Under the pieces are notes generated by a model. It had not been told where the DNA came from, did no database searches, and worked only from the letters and a program-made list of their open reading frames with translations. DNA of 50,941 nt from an uncultured Cellvibrionales bacterium (GTDB lineage Bacteria > Pseudomonadota > Gammaproteobacteria > Pseudomonadales > Porticoccaceae): positions 1-50,941 of the forward strand of contig CAJWCO010000015.1 in the NCBI GenBank assembly GCA_913031145.1. The letters are read 5' to 3'. Position 1 is the first letter of the stretch. Every line of letters starts with the position of its first letter. Of this stretch, positions 21,401-26,700 are shown one piece after another. The translations under genes and the position numbers were made by a program.

Positions 21401-23313
21401 ACCAGCTCATCATCACCGTCTGTGCCATCAACAACGCGGCGCAAAATAAAACCATAGCCCCGCGAGGACATGGGCGAGCTACTGCTTAAATCATTTGACG
21501 AAAAAGACACACTCTGAGTACCGTCATGGGTCATTTTCAGCGGTTCGATTGAACCGCTGCCGAAGTAAACTTGGCTCGTCTGGTATGGGTTTATCTCTGG
21601 GTTTCGAGTCAGGTCATGCTGAAATTTTAGATAGCCGCCACTTGAACCGTCTCTGCCGGTGAGAATCACGTCCTGACCCGCCTCGGTGGTCAGCTGAAAA
21701 AAGTCGACATCGCCGTAAAAATTACCACGGCCTACCACCCACTCACCATACACGATTGCCGTGTTTGTGCTGTCAGGCGCATTGCCGTAATCATCAATCA
21801 CCTGCGTGGTGCTGGTGCCGTCGAGCGCTAGATAACGAATCGCTTGTATATTACGAAGGGTATCTACCCCCTCATTCGTGCCGTCTACCGCATTATTGAC
21901 ATCTGTAATTGTGTCTGTCAGCTTGACATCACCCGTACTGTTAACCGACCAATAAAAACCGTCTACCGTCCCCGTAACCTGATAGGTGTTATAGCCCGAA
22001 CCGCCGTCAATAACGTCATCGCCCAGCCCCCCTACTAAGACTTGAGCACCGGACCCGCCGACGAGCGCATCCACCGTATCGCCGCCGCTAATCAGATCGC
22101 CTGCTTTAACCTGTAGTCCTTCGGCATAACGCTGCCCATAAACGCCAAAACTACTGCCGTCTTGATTATCAGAGCCCCAAGTGACCACAAAGCCACCCTC
22201 TGTGAGGGCCGTTACCGAGGGCTGAGACTGAGTGCTGCTGGTATGCGTGTTGACCTGAAATTCTGCGCCCGCCGCCGTGCCGTCTGCCGCATAATGCTGC
22301 CCATAAACGCCTAAACCACTGCCGTCTTGATTATCAGAGCCCCAAGTGACCACAAAGCCGCCATCTGTCAGCGCCGTTACCGAGGGCTCATACTGACTGT
22401 AGTTGGTATGCGTGTTGACCTGGAATTCTACGCCCGCCACCGTGCCGTCTGCCGCATAACGCTGCCCATAAACGCCATAACCACTGCCGTCTTGATAATA
22501 AGAGCTCCAAGTGACCACAAAGCCGCCATCTGTGAGCGCCGTTACCGAGGGCTCATATTGAACATTGTCGGTATAGGTGTTGACCTGAAATTCTGCGCCC
22601 GCCACCGTGCCGTCTGCCGCATAACGCTGCCCATAAATCCCCCAACCACTGCCGTCTTGATTATAAGATTCCCAAGTGACCACAAAGCCGCCATCTGTTA
22701 GCGCCGTTACCGAGGGCTCATATTGATTTTCGTTGATATGCGTGTTGACCTGAAATTCCGCGCCCGCCGCGGTGTAGGTAGCCTCAATTTGCACGGTTGC
22801 ATCAGCAAAAATTAGCTGTTCAACACCCGTCAACGTATCACTGCCGTCATCGCCATCGCCCGCCGCAAGGTCGGTCACACGCACCCGTTTACCTGAGATC
22901 ACCTCAACCCGATAATCTGCCTGATTACCCGCATAGGTCACAGAATCTTGCCCCGCCAGTCCCTCGAAAACATCATCGCCCGACGTTCCGGCCAAAGCAT
23001 CGGCCCCCGCCGTACCCTCGATCGTATCGACGATATTGAGGCTTACGGTTTGTTCAACCGACAGATCGCCGCTGGTCGCGATCACCGTAAACGTGTACAA
23101 GGATTGTGTCTCATAATTGGGAGATGCTGCCAGCCGGACAGCGCCGGTAGCCGCGTCGATTGACACGCCGCTGTCGCTATCAGTCGATAAGCTGTAGTTA
23201 ATACTGCCGGTTGCAGCATCGTCGTGGGTAGCGAGCGCGGTATAAAGCACCGCACTGGCATTAACGTTTTCATTGGCCGAAACGGCTGTCGCCGACCCAA
23301 ATAGCAAACCCAT
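9445..23313 (-). CDS. Giant RTX protein with S8 subtilisin domain, T1SS substrate
   Basis: This is a 4622-residue secreted or surface protein. In order: a cadherin-like domain (about 10-100), an RTX patch, four tandem 55-residue repeats (about 182-400), many RTX blocks (GGxGxDxLxG) between 400 and 2000, nine pre-peptidase-C-terminal (PPC) type domains (about 2110-3160), a subtilisin-like S8 domain (about 3200-3520), a proprotein-convertase P-type domain (about 3545-3680), cadherin/dystroglycan-like domains (about 3810-4180), further RTX blocks and a C-terminal type I secretion region ending GDVFVGI. The S8 triad is visible: Asp in VDDG (about 3243), His in FHGTLVAG (about 3286), Ser in GTSASAP (about 3452), plus oxyanion Asn in NNSWG. 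The start at 23313 is chosen for the AAGGGAG ribosome-binding site; the frame is open to 23373. There is no Sec signal. Confidence 0.9.
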   Translation of the reverse strand: MGLLFGSATAVSANENVNASAVLYTALATHDDAATGSINYSLSTDSDSGVSIDAATGAVRLAASPNYETQSLYTFTVIATSGDLSVEQTVSLNIVDTIEGTAGADALAGTSGDDVFEGLAGQDSVTYAGNQADYRVEVISGKRVRVTDLAAGDGDDGSDTLTGVEQLIFADATVQIEATYTAAGAEFQVNTHINENQYEPSVTALTDGGFVVTWESYNQDGSGWGIYGQRYAADGTVAGAEFQVNTYTDNVQYEPSVTALTDGGFVVTWSSYYQDGSGYGVYGQRYAADGTVAGVEFQVNTHTNYSQYEPSVTALTDGGFVVTWGSDNQDGSGLGVYGQHYAADGTAAGAEFQVNTHTSSTQSQPSVTALTEGGFVVTWGSDNQDGSSFGVYGQRYAEGLQVKAGDLISGGDTVDALVGGSGAQVLVGGLGDDVIDGGSGYNTYQVTGTVDGFYWSVNSTGDVKLTDTITDVNNAVDGTNEGVDTLRNIQAIRYLALDGTSTTQVIDDYGNAPDSTNTAIVYGEWVVGRGNFYGDVDFFQLTTEAGQDVILTGRDGSSGGYLKFQHDLTRNPEINPYQTSQVYFGSGSIEPLKMTHDGTQSVSFSSNDLSSSSPMSSRGYGFILRRVVDGTDGDDELVAGSTHEYLRGGLGDDTLMGSQRSDALIGGDGQDTLTGGFGNDQLDGGVGTADVAVFTGKAADYAITWGGSSYTLGLTVFDGVAGRDGIDQLKNVEILRFADGDIVLDAESNTANFNAVRVGEGTLVGSLPITQTSSRVDQDYFQQIFPADITTDTALRITLEQTTTSAVAINGYLSAKFYLQGSNEDLTFTDLEGSETRNEFNLSLDSNTASQTWIVSPSRWGSSTEFLGINQRADVKVSGYAYDNSNNGGASVPIGSLAGYSLRVDRVIFGTANDDTLAGDVLFGYIDARAGNDTVTGSDADEEILGGAGDDTLMGGAGDDTLTDFQGTNILQGGAGNDLIDVSGGESTATIDGGEGTDTVKVDASTDWSNLTLTNVEVLDGSGASLDLSVSDLVAKGFTTVQNLTLRLDPNLASGGTLDVSSLAGDVALRGTNQSDTLTGNAGDNRIDLLSDSQQGAGSGIDTVSAGAGNDTIFWKPVNWDSASRSFSSADPATRTYFIEGSIDGGAGLDTFLLDFSSAQFYHAWGGNTWDQGDGGDWHLDLSQLQLSGIETLSAPGYDASRSWAYPVEFVLSAAQVSGLVATSGLNQVSLVGGGDIDLAQLAAAGVINWRFGDDLEYTVVGSSAAESVALTSGVVTLIAGAGADRITLDGKTVVTDTIDGGAGVDTLTVRGIDVDLSGATLSNIESINVVSQSLAMTDAQWAEYAALVTRVGGATTAFTLALESAMTYTLAADADYVGVSGSSGDDRLIGNAQANVLTGNAGNDVLEGKAGDDRLVSGAGVDELRGGAGNDVLDVSGKAVVSDVLAGGEGEDTLVVSDGQDISGATITGIETLSGSGTVAMTLAQLTAFDAMQGISVQLVGTVEAFTLPNTLVLSSGASIALPGYDAELSGAVGLLGTPSDDFMTGGSGNDRLLGGRGRDYLAGGDGNDTLIGGKGTNTLHGGAGDDTLIVGGSAFSSDHNTYLVGERLDGGAGNDTLTIDFNDRNYNRYTITEALLSNVENLSVVNEGSGSSILLSARSWSMFTSVSIAEGATNYWAWPRLTIEGSGDDISFDAFVSGGHLRELSLNGSFGAIDLSQAPLTDMSQEGRDGASIRAQFETVTLTGGNDTISITGQDYYENGQYMWMADNDYRIEAGDGDDHIKHQAQGSLFATIEGGAGIDTFDVSNAGFIDLTGTTLNNVENLAYGSATIILTAEQFNNWNIDGTGRVYTRVDDVIVGSIDADNYQGSGVGSFRGAGGDDTIENVNTAVFEGNLADYDYTRNGATVTIQHARGTLTEGTDTLNNVLNMRFADTSVVLDDAPNEIWQIINASNSAEQITALSVADYAKAMSGKSDYGDDRDVYASTLVPNSPLVVDMSTLNGSNWGLDFTDVATGESLQFKSLVYGWVYSTYYSYMDPTAKWLPGRNSGNGFEAYQGGEVLVQVEVEGSLIEDYAFTINYLDDYAGDRNTLGEMDPEAGLVRGYVGDIADADWIRTELIAGTKYEFRLQGQSSGLGTLVDPELQLLDDQGRLIEAGLDQVSDIAGTDDAIIFRPTESGSYYLAVSDVADINLGSWTLSQSSLDTIAGNVSTTERIEWSAGNTARVESEINQLTDHDWFRVWLDKGITYSFNMDGPSLGGTLNDPQLSLRSISGRLLSQDDNSGGGSDAEVYFSAPDSGWYFVDAGASGNASKGTYVLRGSSLQDDYANSILTDGLVTLGSQATGLLSYIGDSDWLQVGLSANITYVIDVRGDITSGARLDPIKDPLLIIRDSNGEAVYRADDSNGTLDALAFFTPGEAGAYFIEVRSAFKYDIGAYTIDVALAPEDDHGNVFNNTATTLTLGENFTANASGELGIPGDKDVFVMTLDEGIVYQLNAQGVSSAGGTLTDPYVRIFDSAGQLLDFNNNGGLGTDARFYFVSPATDAYYIEVSSSDTAGMGTYALSVAQRDLPPDDVPNNASTQISLAPGDQFSGTLLTQNDEDWFAITLAAGENYVFRVKASFSGHGSLEDPLLELRDFDGTIIRSVDNMLTSNEPAMGYNPSVSGTYYLVVKAADGQVDTGSYTLMTRAPDDHANNFQDATSLTIDQTISGGIQWNDGSFGVRAFDSVGLATDFDEDWFSFQAIEDQILSLNLSLEDGSLLSRPMVEVIDSQGRTLAFGDGLETDNGLAVASFKIPTSGQYYARVVDGAGATGGYQVSLTVGDASDEDASGAVPLSFSSNGVITQSVSIATIGLAGDTDSFETMLQAGHSYRIETVAVRDGSVAPLPSAALSLSWLADGESVATEIVSGSDALTPSFFDSAAFTALTGGKLSLVVAPLEPTQTGRYQLRLVDLGTESDDDHIDSVGQYNEADHGVVAINETVEGKIDTASDSDLFAVNLTQGNIYDFSVKGYFDGLGTLAEAELRLLNASGQLVSVGAYDDSTGRNDLSLSVFNDGRYFLQVSALDLPGNTGSFTLDTRLRGSVAGGEDDMSADTQSGVSVAPGKPVAGTIEEAGDHDWLRLTLEEGKVYVIDVLADGSGIGGTLPDATLRLLDASGTEQGFDDNSGAGKDAHLQFAPAISGDFYLDVAARFGETGTYTVRVRELYSGVADPLAAAQWYLEQAGILELDGQYSGAGITIGMVDDGVDTAHPDLQANLNFSMAYDTQFDTRDGQHKYPPLIGPRDFHGTLVAGIMMADDNNETGIRGVAPDAELASTRVKWSWDQMIQATSLQWQFDVSNNSWGASQPFGDNFNSTNLTFGWVGLRKGVEDGREGLGTVFVFSAGNSAGSGDNTNYHNFQNAREVLTVGAANDDGTAANFSTPGASVLVSTYGVNMMTTARGSDYTSKFSGTSASAPLVSGVVALMLEANPNLGYRDVQKILAYATTHPEVQDWKANGASDWNLGGLQYNDKAGFGLVDAYAAVRLAETWTATNTSINEASASARKFGLIDAIPDGDGASYRASFEIDSTLSVEHVELGVDLRHSRMGDLVITLTSPDGTVSTLMDRPTVTSENAYGVSGVDSGIPNHLLWDFSSVQFWGEDAAGIWTIEVTDTRAEQTGTVQSLSLRIYGERNSGDDTYIFTDEGFTTQAAGLLEDETGNDTINASPVRFDLYVDLADGIIASNAVTHGIASWSLIEHAVSGSGNDRLVGNDADNRLIAGAGNDTLEGGLGNDFLHGGAGQDTVKFSGAIAEYQISWNPDTEMLTVIDSKTSNGNEGTDSLVGIERLVFDDAEMSLAAMVGNRPPVANSSFFEEDIQMQAGVGIDYQLPEDVFTDADGESSADMEIVVSDAAGGELPEWLSYDPETGTFAGTPPEDYQGTLKLKVEAIDEFGESASDILTLQFGDNQAPIVENPRELVVVEDQGLIPLAFTAPTDPENTDVRVELVEIPSFGAIIDKTGNQVSIGALMSADELTELFYQTAADANGDAGYLRYRATDEDGVSAESSLHIFVDPVNDAPRFTTESSKLVIDYPNEMSVILDVLKPNDIESVITTVRVIELPELGVITLDATALTLDQVLTLDQLERLQFDLAENVNGPIGALGIQAVDEQNAATNWRLELEVQGESGFNLGTAGPDELYGSVGSDTLYGKRGDDLLVGNGGDDTLLGGLGNDQVLGGSGADTLDGSAGNDYLDGGLGADFMLGGPGHDTYIVDQLGDIALEVISGGAGGDDLIVSAIDLTAPDNVENLQAATAAVVDLEGNALDNVLVGNNESNRLSGLRGRDTLLGEGGDDVLDGGQGVDSLAGHTGNDEYHVDSKADRVIEQVNQGEDSVFAESSYTLASNIENLTLLGDGNFTAGGNSLDNVLIGNSGNNILAGGLGSDRLEGGLGDDIYVLSDTADTIIDIGGVDTIRSNLDVVLIGDIENADLVGIGDTMAIGNGLDNALVGNMADNLLEGAGGVDTLTGGQGADTFVMSNNGVDQQADLITDFKAGEDLLVVDLASFGISAEALGLLQSGLVSASSFVAGAGAEALDLNDYFMFDTAQGILQFDSDGSGDAEAVTIARIQLDPDGGTLTAGDVFVGI
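22120..22772 (-). repeat. Four tandem 165-bp coding repeats
   Basis: Inside the giant RTX gene, four direct repeats with an exact period of 165 bp (55 codons) encode units of the form EFQVNTxTxxxQxEPSVTAL followed by DGGFVVTW and QDGSGxGVYGQRY. The units are also very similar at the nucleotide level, including silent positions, which suggests recent duplication or homogenisation. Confidence 0.85.
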
Positions 23314-23386
23314 ACGCGGATCTCCCTTTTCGCTGCGGTGCTTCATACCTATCGTTGTTAATGTGCCGCGCACCTTTTAACGCGTC

Positions 23387-23426
23387 AAAAATAAAAAAAT
23401 CGGCGACCCTTGGCGGACAACCGATT
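23387..23426 (-). terminator. Terminator/attenuator between small gene and giant protease gene
   Basis: On the minus strand AATCGG...CCGATT (loop of 17) runs into T7-A-T5. It lies 58 bases after the stop of the 79-aa gene and 74 bases before the start of the giant gene. Just beyond it a TTGACG (23388-23383) could be the -35 of a separate promoter, but no good -10 is seen. Confidence 0.6.
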
Positions 23427-23483
23427 CCTGTAACTGTTAAGCCATTAACGCGCCGCCTTGTGATTGATGACGCGTCAACATGT

Positions 23484-23723
23484 TCAATCTGGCACAGGCT
23501 CGGGCTGTTTTTGCTCCCCCTGCGCCACAATCTGCGCACGCACTTTGGCGACCTCGTCAGCAAAATGCATAAAACCGTCTAGCGGCATCACCAAACGACC
23601 GGCCGAGCTCATACTAACTTCGTTTTTTTCGGCGTCAAAGGCGTCAAGCCTCGCAAAGTCAAGGCGCGCTACCCCCTGACTCACGTTGAACTTGACAAAG
23701 CGGTCAACAAAAAAATCGTGCAT
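23484..23723 (-). CDS. Small conserved-looking hypothetical protein in T1SS operon
   Basis: I do not recognise this 79-residue protein with certainty. A strong GGAGG ribosome-binding site lies about 10 bases before its ATG, and it sits 26 bases after the adhesin stop, so it is very likely a real operon member. It contains a compact alpha/beta-looking core (VARLDFARLDAFDAEKNE, then AGRLVMPLDGFMHFADEVAK) with a short acidic/proline tail. The pattern of 'VARLDF...RLVM...GF' vaguely recalls small DUF3467-type proteins. No signal peptide or membrane segment is present. It may be a cytoplasmic accessory factor or chaperone for type I substrates, but this rests only on position. Confidence 0.7.
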   Translation of the reverse strand: MHDFFVDRFVKFNVSQGVARLDFARLDAFDAEKNEVSMSSAGRLVMPLDGFMHFADEVAKVRAQIVAQGEQKQPEPVPD

Positions 23724-23749
23724 GGTATCTAACCTCCGAATCGATGTGC

Positions 23750-26700
23750 TTATGCAATGAACGCAGCACTGGTTAGATCAAGGTCGGCCATATCAAAGCT
23801 CGATTGATTAGTTAATGTGATTTCTAGCGTCGTCACCTGAACAGCACCCGCAGCCGAGTCTGAGTCGATAAACACCGTTAAAACATCGGTCGCATCATCA
23901 AAATAAGCACCAACCGCATTATCTAAGCTCGTGTCATTACCGGTAATCAGCGTCGCTATGTCAGCGGGGACAGTACCTAGCTTCGACACCACAAGATCAT
24001 TGGCCGATCCGCTTTGGCTACTTGCGCTGGTATAACCCACAGATATCGCTAGGGCGCTCATCTCAATGCCGTCGACACCGGCCTCAAAATCAGTGATTGT
24101 CTGACTGGTACCGGTTTTCTCTGTAACCACAAAGATATCTGCGCCAGTGCCGCCAGTAACAGCAGATGACCCTCCTAACAGGTGGAATACGTCATCAGCC
24201 GCAGTGCCCTGCACGGCACCAGCTTCAGCAAAGGTAAAGATCGTGGACGCTATCACCCCCGCACCACTTTGGTTTAACTCAACATCTTCAAGTTTAATCG
24301 TAATATTTGTAACGCCTTCAGGTCGACCGGAAAACGAGAAAACAACCAAAGGAAGATCTACATCCATCGGTGTATACTCAAGCTCACCGGTAAGAAAGTT
24401 CGTGCCATATCCGTCAATATTGACCGAATCCACCTGGAAAATCTCATAACTATCTGGATTTGGTCGCGTAACGTAAGCTGTTCCCTGAGTATCGGTGGGC
24501 GCTCCGGCTACGCCGCCGAGTTCATCGCCATCAAATGTGATAATAAATTTGTATAAATCAAACTCACTGCGATATTCCGTTTTTGCTGAATCGCTAAGGT
24601 TTATCGTAAGTTCTGCCGTCCCGTCATCGTTTTGTACCAATTCAGGTACAAGAGGCCCTTGCACTGTCGCACCCGGGCCCTTGACATCAATCGGTGCGCT
24701 AACATCGACCGTCACAGACTGCTCTGCAGCGGCGTTGACGCCGTCATTCGCCTGAACCGTAAAGGTGTAACTCGCTTTATCGGCATTGCTGGTGACCCCC
24801 GAAGCCAAACTCACCGCACCTGTGGTTTCGTCAATAGATAGAAGATTCGCATCACCCACACCCGCTTTTAGCGCGAAGGTAATCCCAGCGCTGGTATCCG
24901 TGCTATCATCTGCTACGACTGTATACAATAGACTCTGATAATCCGTAACTGAAGCGCTCAAATCTGAGGTAATGGTCGGTGCTGCTTCATCGAGATTATT
25001 CACCGACAGTGCCAGAACTTGTTCATCGCTCAATCCCGCGCCATCCGTCACAACGACGGTGAAATCATAGCTCGGCGCTGTCTCATAATCCGGACTGCCG
25101 GTAAGCGTTACCGCACCTGATGCTGCGTTAATCGCCAGCGCCGATGAACTTCCTGCAGCCAGGCTGTAGGTCACGCCATCACTCGCGTCAGCCGAGTCAG
25201 TAGAGGTTGCGGTATAGACAATTTGACTGCCACCACTGTTTTCATTGATTGCCGCCACCGAAGCTGGTGATGTCAGTGTTGGCGCCACCTCATCGAGATT
25301 GTTAATGGATAACGTAATCGCTTTCTCGCCAGCATTACCCGCTGCGTCTGTAGCCGTTGCAATAAACGTGTAACTGCTTTGGGTTTCGTAATCGGGATCA
25401 TCCGACAACGTGACAACACCCGTCGCACTGTCAATCGTGAGTGCCGGATCGCTACCCGCCTTAAGGTCATAGGTGATCACCGCGTTCGGATCTCCCGAAT
25501 CTGAAGCAACCACGGTGTAGACCGTCTGGCTGGCTCCGGCATTTTCGTTAACAGACGCCATGGCGCCTGACGTGATCAACGGCGCCACGTCAACGGTCAG
25601 CACAACCGCTTGCGGAGTACTTACGTTACCCGCCGCATCTGTAGCAATGACTGACATGTTATAGGTGGGTGTAACATCTTTTTGCGGATCATCCGCCAAT
25701 GTGACAGCGCCCGTCGCACTGTCAATCGTGAGTGCCGCATCACTACCGGCCGCTAACGAATAAGTGATAGCGCCCGTGCTGATGTCCTGCGTATCGTCGG
25801 CCATCACGGTGTAAACAACGTTACCCGCCCCGCTGCCTTCCACCACCAAGCCCGTTTCAGCCGAGGTGATTGTTGGCGCAACTTCGTCCAAATTACCCAC
25901 CATCAAGCTAACCGCTTGCTCCGCCGTATTGAGGGCGCCATCAGTCGCCACAACGGTGAAGTCATAACTCGGCGCTGTTTCATAATCAGGGTCATCCGTT
26001 AGCGTAACAACGCCTGATGTTGGATTAATAGTCAAGCCGGCTCCAGTTCCGGACGCGATGCTATAAGTGACGCCATCACTGATGTCAGCAGAGTCGGTTG
26101 CGGTTGCGGTATAAATAGTCTGACCCACACCACTATTTTCATCGATCGATGCCGCTACTCCACCCGAGGTGATCGAAGGCGCTACCTCATCGAGATTGGT
26201 CACCGCTAAAGAAAAGCCTTGCTCGCTCGCATTGCCCGCCGCATCCGTCGCAACCACCGTAAAATCGTAGCTCGAGGCTGTCTCATAATCTGGATCCGGC
26301 GTCAGTGTGACAGCGCCGCTTGTTTCATCAATCGCCAACAGACCCGCATCACCGCCCGCTTTCAGCGTATAGGTAATACCGTCGCCGGCATCGGTGGCTC
26401 CAACCGTGCCGACAACTGTGCCTGCACCGGTATTTTCTGCGACGGTCATATCGCCCGCCGCGATCATCGGCGCCGTCGTATCAACCGTCACTACAAGTGC
26501 CGATGAAGGCGCAGACACATTACCAGCCGCATCAGTAATACTAGCGGTCAGTGATACATCACCTTCAGCGACCGGTGACGTCGTTGTTAACGAGATGGCG
26601 TCGTTGGTCACATCACTGCTACTAACAGTCCCCGAAGCGATCACACCAGACGCATCAGATACTTCAACGAGATCCCCCTCAATAACCGCTGTTCCATCAA

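Noticed and set aside
22327-22701. 124-codon frame opposite the giant RTX gene
   Set aside because: It is the antisense reading of the 165-bp repeats; similar long antisense frames opposite the other giant genes have the same origin.
22120-22772. Tandem repeats as a possible CRISPR array
   Set aside because: The 165-bp units are in-frame coding repeats without short identical repeats and unique spacers.
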